DNA of 64,000 nucleotides. Origin: Symsagittifera roscoffensis. Its lineage: Eukaryota; Xenacoelomorpha; Acoela; Convolutidae. Location: NCBI RefSeq assembly GCF_963678635.1, contig NC_087065.1, positions 3,648,534-3,712,533 on the forward strand, in the 5' to 3' direction. Both the position numbers and the translations under genes were made by a program. Under the pieces are notes generated by a model, which did not search any database, was not told the origin of the DNA, and saw only the letters and a list, made by a program, of their open reading frames with translations. Numbering within the stretch: the stretch's first letter is position 1; each line of letters opens with the position of its first letter. This document shows, in pieces, positions 39,301 through 51,300 of this stretch.

Positions 39301-42300
39301 AAATTGATCATTAATTTTTGCCTAAAAAGGGGTCGCGGCCGCCGCACTTGACGAATTTTCCTTTCTTCGAGATTGAGCAATAAAACATGCATTTTTGAAG
39401 GAAATCGTTCACCGCAGCCAACAGTTAAGCTACGCTGCCAAAATATTGGCTTTCCTATATACCATATAGTTTGGTTGCATATAATAGGTATATAACGTCA
39501 TTTTACATGTAAACAAGCCAATGCCCCCAAACTTTAGAAGGGAAAACATGCACCAACCAAAACTTAATTCCATTCCCGTTTCCATAAAGTGGCTGGAAAA
39601 TTACCAATTTTAACCCCCCTTAATACATGCGTGCCCGAAAAAGTAGGGGCTTTAACCCCTTTGGGGGTTAAAAGTGGTAAGTACAACGGCACACCGAAAT
39701 TTTTTTTGGGGGGGGGGGGGTTAAAATGGTCATTTTCCTAGCCACTTTTACTATACTACTCCGCTTTTTCTCGACGCTGGGAAAGTTTTTTGGAAAGTTT
39801 TTAATGTGGTTCGCGTCACGACTAAAAGTGCTCTAAAATTATAAATCACTCCACCCAGTCCGATCATTATTGGTGGTACCTGCTTTTGCGTGGAAAACAA
39901 AAAGCAAAAAAACTAAAACACTCGAATACAAAGGTCCTCCCCATTTTCAATGGTCGGAATAAAAAGTTCACTCAAATCCTTTGAACAAATTAACATAACA
40001 GCCTTCTTTTGTCTGCTATTGTGTCGATTTGAACCAACAGTACTGATTGATGGTGCCCAGAAAGTCTCTGATTGCAGGTTCAAATTGCGCATACGCTGCA
40101 ACTTACAAGGTGACCCCTTGTAAAGTAACCATAGCTTAATTAACCTTTAATAATTAAACTTCGGGTTAGGCCTCCGGTTGGTTAACTAAAAAAAGTTAGT
40201 GTAGCATTTCCAAAACTATAATTAGATGGAAAAGTTTTGAACAAAAAGCTGTCAAGTCACGCCTCAACAAGCAGAACAAATACCCACGATTGAAAAAAAA
40301 TTATTACTTGGTGGCACTCATGGTGTCCTCGATGTTGACTGGTTCGGTCTCACATTCTTTATGCTCGTGGTTGAGGGTGCACATGTTGTCAGCGGTGCTC
40401 ATCCGCCTCACAGACAAAGAACCCCTCCATGAATCCGAACGCCAACCACCCGGACGTTCAGAGAAGTCCTGAAATAATAGGAAGGAGCATGAAAATCAGA
40501 TCTCTTTAAAAATTCCCTTTGCAAAATGGGGAGATTCTTTAGTAGGTACAAATGCTACATATGCCTAACCATTGAATTATTTCTTTACAGGGGTGGCAAT
40601 TCGTTCCTAGGGTAACCTACGGGGGAGATAGATGAAATATCGCAAAAAAAACGACGGTTTAATTATCCAAAAAACCCTGACTTCTTTTCGTGGTTTGTTT
40701 TCTGAGCTGCTCGTCAAATACGATGCTGAAAAGTTGTGATCGAAAACTCAACCACGGTTTGGTTACACCAGTGGGGGTGGATTGAACAAAAAAGTTTGAC
40801 TGAAAAGATCGCGGCGCGATTCGCTTCGAACACTCTTAACAAATGATGATTAATATAGGTCACTATTATTTCACAAAAAAGCAAAACTATAACTTATGCC
40901 AAAGCGATGAGCTTAAGTTTTCTTGATATTCTTTTTACGTTATCAATTGTGAAGCGAAATGTTTTTTTTACCCAACCTGCGAATTTTTGTAAGTAATTTT
41001 TGTTGATCAGATTGTTCGAGTGTAACAAAAATTGGCATGCAGATGAAAAACGGAAAATTTATGCTTGAGGTTTTGTGGTTTTCAATTTTCGGCAATCGAA
41101 ATAAAAGTTTTTGACAAAAAAAGTTTTTATGTCCCATTGAAGGCCTATCGACTCCCTTAAATCAAAATTAAAAACATTTTTTATCTCCAATCAATTTTTG
41201 TAAAGTTTTGGAAATTTGAAAATTGCCAATTCGGCCATGCGCTGAACTAATTTATGCTCGATTTGTAGATTTTTTTCTTAATCCTGAAAACGTAATGCGC
41301 TTCAATTAAGGGCTGCAAAGTATCCCGCGCAACAAATTCGCGTAATAAATTGAGTTTAGGCTAGCTAATCGGTCGTATTAATTTCGAACGACTCAAATTT
41401 TCTTTGTTGATCTTTGCGAGTTAGAGCATTTCAATATTTTCTCCTTCCAAAAAACTATTCGATATGGATAAAAGGGCAGTCGGAACATTCGTTTGAAATC
41501 ATTTTTCACTCAATCATTACATAAAAAGCTGCGTCAAACTATTTACTTAAAATGAACAATTACGAAAGTAACGGAATAATTGTGCTCGGGGTGGGTTTTT
41601 TTTCTTCAGACAAATTTCGACTTTTTAACTAGCCATTTTTGACGGAATTTTTTTTATATCATTCAAAAGGTATTGTTGTCCTGGGCTTAAATTTGAAACA
41701 ATTTTTCACCTGTGGGACAATTAACGAGCGATATAATTCGCGCTATTAACGCGTAAGCGGAGATTTAATCCGTTTTATTAATCGTTCCAAATTGGTTGAA
41801 CGAAGCTTATTTGCCATAATTAATTTGTTACAGGGAACGAATTCTCTCTTTTTGTACTTTATATGGTGTGTGGGGTCGGGAATTATTTTCATAAAACAAT
41901 TTCAAATTTTATAAAGAAAAATTTTCATTTTACTTTATTTCATTTATTTTTTTAGTGTTATTACTGCTGCTCCATAAACCTTAAAAGGCAGTCGGAACAT
42001 TCAGGGCTACGCCGTGATACGAGCAGTCTTGTTTTAGTTTGAATCTTTTTGTGAGTACTATCTGATGGCAAATAGGCTTCCTTCAATCATTTTGGAACAA
42101 TTTCTAAGACGGATTAAATATCCGCTAACGTCTTACGTGTTATTAGCGTAAATTTTCACGCGTTAATTGTCGCAAATTAGCCATATTCGCAATCTTGAAA
42201 CCCTCATAAAATTAAAGAAAAATATCTTTTCCCCTTTAAGCTCAGGACAACAAAACTTTTTCAAGGATAAAGAAAAAAGTTCCATCAAAAATGGCTAGTT

Positions 42301-45300
42301 AAAAGTCGAATTTTGTCTGAAGAAAAAAAGCCACCCGAGCGCAAATGTTCAGTTACTTTCGTTACGAAAGTCGGAACAAACACTGTCTTTTTACGAATTA
42401 GGATGCTTCAAAGTCACCGATATTGCCAGCAATTAGGCATTAATTATGAACAAGACTGCTCGTATCAGGGCGAAGCCCTGGAAGTTCCGACTGCCTATTA
42501 AAGTTTATGGAGCAGCAATAACATAAACAACATAAAAAAAATTTAATGAAATAAAATAAAATGAAAAACGTGTTTTCTAAAATTTGAAAATTTTTCTATG
42601 AAAATCATCACCCCACACGCCATATAAATTACAAAACAATAGATTTCACTCCTTGTAACAAATCAATTATGACAAATAAGCTTCTTTAAACTAATTTGGA
42701 ACAATTTCTAAGACGGATTAAACCTCCGCTTATTACGCGTTAATAGCGCGAATTATATCGCGCGTTAATTGTCCCAAATTGGTCAAAATGGCCAAAATGA
42801 CAATCTTTAAACCCTCATAACTTTACGAAAAATGGTCACAGGTGAAATATCTTTTCAAATTTAAGCTCAGGACTACAATAGCTTTCGAATGATATAAAAA
42901 AATTTCGTCAAAAATGACTAGTTAAAAAGTCGAAATTTGTCTGAAGAAAAAAAAAACCACCCCGAGCACAAATATTCTGTTACTTTCGTATCGAAAGTCG
43001 GAACAATAATTGCGAGCTTTGTTGACCTTGACGGAATCCTTGACAGAGTGTCTGTATCTCTCGAACATCTCCATCTCGCTCCTCGCCTCATTCCGCAACA
43101 TGTCAGTGGTCCTGTCCCCTATCATCAGCTGCCCATCCTCCTCCCCCTCCCCCTCCCCGGACCCTTCCACACCACACCCAAGCAAGTCTGTGTCTTCAGA
43201 AGTGTACACACCCTCACTCGCATCTAGAGAGAAATTACATAATAGATATGACACAAAAGAAATGACATAATATAAATGCCATAGTTGCATTTACCAGTTC
43301 TTTAAACACCATGTTTTTAAACAAATTTTTTCTGCACGTCGGTAATGAGCCTTTGCATGTTCGGATTTATCGGAAATTTGCATGTCATTGCGAGGCCAAA
43401 CTAAATGTGCCGACATAATTCAAATTACCCTAATTTTTCCGCGGAATCCACGGAAACTTTGTGAGTGGAGTCCACTCACAGTTTGGAACATGTTCAAATA
43501 CTTGTCTCTGAATCCCAATGACCTACACACACCAAACTGTGCGCCTATCCAGTGGGCAGTTTGGCCTCATAATGGTCCTATTGGATCAAAAATAACATCT
43601 TCCGCCCCAAGTTTAATTTGGGCAAAAAAATTGCTAAGCGCTGCGTGTAAAATGTCCGATTCTGATTGGCTAAAAATTCAAACTCAGAACCAAAATGACA
43701 TCCTCCCCTCTAAACGGATTAGTTGAGGAGGGTGGGGGGACGTTAACTTGGTCCGTGATAATCTTCCATAGTCGCACCTGGATGCACTAATGCATATAGA
43801 GGACTGCTCATTCCAGTTCCACTGGTGGCTAACAGTCTGATCAGAAGGGGCAGTTTGGGGTTGAATCCAGTCACACACGCCTCAGTGTCCCCAAACACCT
43901 TCTTGTTAGGAGCCCAGTCTGTCTGCGGATATTGCTGCGCAAGAAAAATGAAACCTTGACAAACTTTAAACCAAGAAGACATTTGTGTGCTGATGCTGGT
44001 ATTTGTGTGCTGATGCTGGTATATGATTTGTCTGCTGGTATTATTGAAATAAGTGGAAATTTAGAACCCAATTAATTTTAAGTTCAGATTGAAAAACCAC
44101 CTGTTTCTATGTGTACATTCAATTTTTAGAGACAACTCTATCGAAATCATCTTTGAAATCATATTATAATTAATTTAAATTTTTGTATCATAGTTTAAAA
44201 TTAAATCTATTCAAATTTGACAGAACAAAAAAATGCAATTTTTTTAAAGCACTCTCTTTGTTTTAAAATAAGGTAAATGCCATTTCCTCAAAATGGAAAA
44301 AAAAACAATATAGGAGCTGTGCAGCTCTATGCGGAGAACGGCTCTTGTGCCCTAAAAATTATAATTCCCAAGATTCTACTCAGTTATCTGGCACTTATTT
44401 TTGGTCGATACCTTGATGTCTATGATGTAAGTAGGTGGTACGTTGGATGAAAGATGGGACACTGGCTTGGCCCACTGTACCACCACCTCATCGTCACTCT
44501 TCGACGCCACCTGGAAGTTCAAGGGCACCTCCAACTCACCTGAAACGAGGGCGGGTCAAACTTGAAAGATTTACTGAGACCGCTAAAGACGAGAACACAC
44601 CGCTCCAAAGATTGTTTTAGCTGATTGGAAAATATTGTTATTGTGCCACTGAATGAGACTTGTTACGTTTTTTTAATGTTGTTTCCAAATGCAAGCAGCA
44701 AGTTAAATAACACTTGAATTTGCCTATAACCGTATTTATGCATTTATGCAACAGAAAACTTCTGAAATCAAATATCACTATCATTGAAATGCCTGCAGCC
44801 AGGCGCGGAGCGGATCTAGTGGATCTCGAGGGGGGGGGGGGGTTTGGGGGGGGGGGGGTCAGACTTTCAAAAAAAATTTTGTCCATATTTTTTTGACGTC
44901 GACTTAATTGATTTTCTGAGCTCTCTCAAAACACTATAAAGACCGTAACTTGACCAAATTTTTTGCGCAGCAGGCAAATTTTTGAAAAAAGGTGTTTTAA
45001 GGCACTTTTTAACAGTTTTTGACCAAAAAGTCGCGTTTTTTTGGCGCGCGCTCCCCCCTCAAAATTAGTATTTATTGATGCCCCAGGCGTCTTTAGAAAA
45101 ACTTAGGGGTCCGTCTGTCAAAAATGGATATCTCAAAATAGTTCAAAGGGGGGACGCGGCAGGGTGTTGAAACCCTGAAGGAAAAAAGGCGTCAGCCCAA
45201 CCCCCCCCCCCCCCCCAAAAAAAAAAATCCGCTACTGCCTGCAGCTAAGTTATTAAAATGTTGACTTCGAAAATAATTATGAGTAGACTGATAAAAAGTC

Positions 45301-48300
45301 CATTAAAATTTCTTTGAAAACTTTTCAGACCTTTTAATCAACAATGTTTATCATCTCAAAAACGGCGTCATCCCTTTTTTCTAAACATTGAATACAATTT
45401 CTTTGAAAGTAAACTTGACCACTTGCAGGCATATGGTGCTATAAGAAAAAAAAGATATCTGTTAAGTCCAAAACGAGATCAAAACTCATAAAGTTTGTCG
45501 ACGGTCGGGGATTAAATTCACTGTGAAAATGAGGGTGTGAATTTGAAGTAGACGCACTTTCTGCCCAGCAGAGGTAGGTGGGGACACTCTCTCCGAACTG
45601 GTTGAAGCTGACCAGTCTGAACTCCGCCTGCAGTCCCTGGTGGAAGTTGGTCAAGGTCAAGTTAGTCTTCTCCGTCTCCCCCAGGATGCGCCATCTCGCA
45701 TTCTGACCTGCATTTGAAAGAGCGGAAGATCAAAAAATGGAATTTCTATCCCCGCTAACCGTTTTTGTACAAAAGAAATTACTGTTTTTTCCAAAGGAGG
45801 CGCTTTGTTACTAGGCAGGGGCGGATATAGGATTTTCTCGAGGAGGGGGGAATTTCAAAAAATTTACAAAAATTTGACGACTTTTTTTTGGATCGACCAA
45901 ATTGATTTTCTAAGCTCTCCTAAAGACCTGTTTTGGCCAGGTTTTCTGCGCTTCAGGCAAATTTTGAAAAAAAAACAGGTAAAAAAGCTTTTTTGGGCAC
46001 TTTTTGCTAAATTTTTGATTAGCATAATTTTCTTACAACTTTTTAATATAATATTGCAAAAAAAAATATTTAAAAAAATTATTTAGGGCTGTAAATGCTT
46101 AAGTTTATAAAAAATATATGAATAATAAAGATAATGAACTGGCCTATTTCTCGGAAGTAGAGTCTGTACTTGAAGGGGGGACTGTCCTTGTTGATGCTCT
46201 CCTTGTTCGGGTCACTCCACATCAACACCAAGTCTCGCATCAGTCTATAGGTCGCGTGCAGGTTCAGAGGCGACGGAGGGGGGTCTGCAAATATTTTTTA
46301 TAAAATTTTTAACAGTTTTTAAGTAATCACAAAAAGGTTGAATTCTTTATTTGTTTAATCATAGAAAAAATAAAATGTGCGCAAAAAATTTTAAACAGTT
46401 TTTTGGTAATCACAAATTCTTTTGAATTCTTTATTTGTTTAATCATAGAAAAAATAAAATGTGAGCTTTCTTTTTCTTAAGCAGAGGTCTAATTTCAATT
46501 ATTTCAAAGCCAATTTTTTGTTTCTCAAAATTAGAAAAAGTTATACACAGAAGCGAAGTTGCATTTTGCAAACAAGTGAGAAAATGGCTTTGAAGGGTTC
46601 AAAAAGTGAAAAAAGGAAGAAAAAAACAGAACTAATATAAAAATTCTGCTATGTACTGATATCGAACCCAAAACCTCGTGATTAAAATTCACATGCCAAA
46701 ACACCTGCACTATGTCCGCTTAGCAGTGGCTTATTATTACGAGCCCAGCTAACGGTGGAGAAACCTGTTTAATACAATTTACAAAAATATGCTAACGAAA
46801 AAAGCGCATAGTTGTCAAATTGTGTCAAAATGTCCAAAATTCAAATTTATCATTTCTATAGCTGATTTTTATCAAAAGTATAGAGTGAAATTGTTTATAC
46901 AGTGAAGATTATCTTCTCCGTAAGGTCAAAAATTTTAATTCCATTTGATATGATTCGTAGTTTTAAAAATGGCACTGTCGTTTCTGGGAAATTATTTAAT
47001 GTCCAAAAAAAAGTAAGAAGGCATAAAACCAGAGCAGATATTTAAAGAAAACTTTAAAAACTCGCGAAGGCACGGGATACCCCGTCAGCTTGTTTTTTTG
47101 ATTGAAGCGTAGATCTCAAGTTTGGCACCAAAATGTTTGACGAGAAATCGAAGTTTAGAAACTGGATTTTGCAAGATACAATATCGTTCTTTTTGAAAAT
47201 CAGGGAGTCTAATTTTTTCGATTTTTTTTCTCCATTAAACTTTTGCTTAGATTCAGCTCGGCAGTTATTGAGAAAAGTCAAAAGTTTCCAAAAACGGTAA
47301 TCATTTCGTAGCAAGGACTTTTTCTAGATCCAACAGCAATTGTATACAAAAACAAGGATAGCTGGTTACTGTGCAAGTAGCGCAGAATGTTCTGACCACA
47401 GTCTTAGAAAATACAAAAACAATTTTTATCCAAATTAGTGTCGTTTTTTCCGCACGGTGTGATAAAAAGATGCGAACGAAAAAAAAGAACTTAAAGAACT
47501 TAAGCATATTTGACATTCATAGTAAAAGAAGTAGAAAACAGTTTTTGAAGAAAGTTGACTATAAAAAAAAAGAAAAAAAAATGAAAAAAAAATTCAAAAT
47601 TTTTTGAAGAAATTTTTGGAATTTTTAATCTTTGCTTACAAAATGGCGCTAAAAACTCCATAAACTACTTTTATTTGAATACATCTGAAGTTTCACGGCT
47701 TAAAGCAAGCTTGAATAAGCTATTGTAAGCCTACACGTTCACACTCTATTAATTCAAAATTATACCAAAAATCAAAAATTTCAAACCGGTTTTTCTCAAC
47801 ACGGTGAAAACATTTTTGGCAAATTTTAATCCTTTTTAAATCAAACTTGAAAAGGCTTTAACATGATATATCACTCGAACCGATAATAATCCGATAATTA
47901 TTTGTGGTACTTGATTTTGCATGGAAAAAAACTAAAACACACACGAATACAAAATTCCTTTCCGTTTTTCAAATGGTCGGAACAATATGTCATGGCAGCT
48001 ATGATGAAGAATTTTGCACCATCTCTTTTTTAGAGTCAGACTTTATCTCAGATTTGAGAGTGATCTTTTTGACAAAAATCTCCGAAAATGGTTTTAATTT
48101 CTAAAAACAGATTTTTTCCAAAGAAAATTTATTTTCTACAAAAAAATAAAAACAGCTAGTTCTTCAGTGAAATTTGTTAGTAACAGTTGGAACCTTTGTC
48201 CAAAATTTGACCCGGTAGTTTTCGAGAAAACTAAAATTACAAAAATAAAAAATAAAAATAAATAAAAATAATTAAAATTTGAACCTTGCTTAAGGCCATA

Positions 48301-51300
48301 ACTCTTTTTCTTAAAAAATTAGTGGGTAGCAGCTTTTTTATTCAACTCCTAGTCTCTTATTTGGCAGCGTACGTTCAAAGAAAAAATAACCCCATACAGA
48401 AACTTTTGAAGAACACAGATCGAGACTATTAAAAAGACACTAGCAGAATATACAGGCACATAGGGGAGCAGCTTTTTTTGTATTGGTACCACTTTGTGGA
48501 AAATTGGTACTGTACATCAATTGTAAAATTTTCCCAAAGCGTATTTAAAAATAATCATAAGAAATTAAATCGCATACGCTTTCATAATCTTTATCGAACA
48601 GGAACTAGCGGCCTATGAATCAGATACAAAAAAGTAATGCTATGCAGCAAAAATAAACCAGATAAAATGCTGCAAAATTAAGTGGCACCAAAAAAACAAG
48701 CAGTTTTTTGGTACATTTTGGAAAAACAAGCAAAAATCGGAATACGAATCTACGCTCAGCTTGTGTAAAAATTAGTCTATAGATAATTGGAATTGAACTC
48801 GAGGAAACAAGGAAAATACTATTTTTTTAAATTTTTTTCTTGTTATTTGCCTTCAAAAACTGTTTTCCAGTTTGAATATTTTACAATGACTGAAGAAAAT
48901 GCCAAAGCTCTACTTTTTTGCTCATATTCTTCTATCACATAAAATTGAAAAACGGACACCAATTGAAAAAATAATTTCGTTTTTATGAAATAATTTTCTA
49001 AGACTGGTCGGAACATTCTGTGTTACATACACAGTAACCGGCCATGGTTAAATGTTACATACGTAAGCTGTAGGTGGGCACGAATACTTCGGTGAAGTGG
49101 CTTCTCATGTTGTACTTGTCCAGCACACACACCCTCAAGTGCACTTCATCTGCACCGTGCATCCCTCCTATCGTGATTCGGGGGGCGTGGACAGCTGAAC
49201 AAAAAACAAATCACGCTCTCAATTAGTTTACAATTCTGAGGCCACATTATTATTTCAAATGCTGTTCAACAGTACTAAAACATTTATATTTACTAAAACT
49301 TACAGAATGTTTTCAGCCCGGCGTTTGAAATTGCATTACTCTTGTTCGATCTTCAAAAAAAATTTAATAGATTTTCAGGAAAAATGTTTTTTTAACAAAA
49401 TTTTCGAAAATTTGTCTATTCGATTAAATTTATTGCCCATTTTTTTGCAAGATTTCGCAATATATGAAATACCATTTAAATTAACTGCTTTTGATAAGAA
49501 TTATTGGCACTTAAATATTGGCACTACGAATCAACAACAACAAAATCGGTTAAAAAGTCTAATGAAACCTCATAGTTTCACAAAAGCATGAGGTAGTCCA
49601 TGGGTTGTGAAGCTTTGGTCAATTTTGGACCTTTTGGCCAATCGTGTTATTGTGAAATCAGTTGCAAATAATGTACATTTTGCTTCAAACAAAATTGAAG
49701 GGCAGATTTTGGTTAGCGAATGTTTATCGGGTATTTTGTGTAAAGATACTGACTGTCGATTGGAACCCACTGCTGTTTGTGCAGCGCGGAGTCTATCTCC
49801 ACCACCCAGCTCAGATCCCCCACCTGTCTGAACTCCCGGGGGTCTACGTCCCACTCCACGTTCACAACATCCTCATTACGGTCCACCTTAAAAGAGACAA
49901 AAACGATTGGACCAAGTGAACTATCTCCCCATTGAATCGAAAATGTTAGTCATACTTTTTCCATTCATTCGAACAAAGTGCTTGTGATTAAACAATAGAT
50001 TAGAATTCTCCCATTTTTGGGAATTCTGTTTCTAGCACTCTTCCATAATTAAGTTGTATGGTTAATTTTTTTTATTGGCTCATTTCAAAAAATTGTAAGA
50101 TTAATTTTATTGGTGTATGGAGGTCAAGCTAGATTAGCAATACTTTTTCCGGTCCGATTAAAGTTTACTTTACAGTACAGTAATGGTCTCTTTAAACTTT
50201 ATGCCATTTTCGGCAGAATTTCATACTCACAAATGCAGCAACTCAAATTTTTCAATGTTTTCACAAAAGTTAACCTCAACGTATCCGTTTCATTGGTACC
50301 GCGACAAGCATAAATTTTCATCTCATATTCATTTAAAACAAAATTAAAATTATTATTTTTTGACTGAATTTAAAAACGACGACCAAATGATTAATATTGA
50401 GACAAAAAGGGAGTTAGTTCATCTTTAGTAATTTAATTTAAAAGACAATGCGTTGCGCTGCTTATATGATTTTTTATGGCACCTTGATGTTCACTGGGGC
50501 GAGGGGAAGGTCCTGGTCGCACTTGGACACCACAATCTCCACCGGGTCACTCTTGTTGCCCTGGGAGTCCATGGCGGTCACGTGCATCTTGTAGTTCTCC
50601 TTCATCTCCAACTCGCTAATCTCCAACTGCCTAAAAAAAGTAGTTCACACTTTTCTTTCGATTTAATCTCCAACTGCTTAAAAAGTAGTTCACACTCATT
50701 TCACTCGATTTAATTTCCAACTGATTATTTGGAAACATTTCACACTTTTCAGCTCATTTCAGGTTTCAAGATCATTGGTTCAATTTTGTAAAGCCACATT
50801 ATGAACTCGGTATTTTTCATGCAAACAGTAAACAATATAAAAACATCATCCTCAGTGATGTGAACAGACTTTTTTTATGGGGGGGGGGGATATGGAGCGG
50901 GGTTCAGAAACTTTTTGAAAATTTGAAGGGGGATGAAGTCGATCCTCTCTCTTTCGACACGCTACTGCTATCACCTGAAAAACGATTTTAAGTCCCCGGA
51001 AAGAAATGTTTAATCTGAAAGAAAAACACCCCTTTCAAAGTAATCTTTAGCTGGTTAAAGAGAAAAAGTTCCGGCGGGTGATATGTTACAAAAGGTGGTA
51101 ATTTTGAGAAATATTTGAGTGGTGCAAGCATCAAATTTGAGAACACTTGTGCATAATATAGTCGTTTCATTTTCAATCGCTCTGTAAATGTTACAAAGAT
51201 ATTTTTTGTATAGATGCCTTGCGGTGGTGGTGTAAGTGATGGCTTGCTTGGCACTTCTGCTGAGTGGTTGTATGGACACTGCGAACACCATACTCTCATA

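Larger units (their letters stand above)
46465..49062. other. Intron 10 of the FN3 gene
   Basis: About 2.6 kb, AT-rich, no gene. A tRNA-like segment is at about 46668-46740 and family K at 47880-47990. Confidence 0.45.

Noticed and set aside
12443-49046. 16-base string ATGGCCGGTTACTGTG shared by the end of exon 31 and intron 10
   Set aside because: About one such 16-mer pair is expected by chance in 64 kb; no longer similarity around it.
49259-49591. 110-codon plus-strand ORF in intron 9
   Set aside because: Phe/Lys/Asn/Ile-rich as expected from AT-rich intron DNA; no domain, no splice context.
49570-49854. Minus-strand 94-codon ORF overlapping exon 9
   Set aside because: Different frame from exon 9, whose frame is fixed by neighbouring FN3 exons.
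50983-51217. Extending exon 7 to a GT donor further downstream
   Set aside because: It would give phase 1, but exon 8 requires phase 2, and would insert Y-K-K-Y-L into an FN3 strand.
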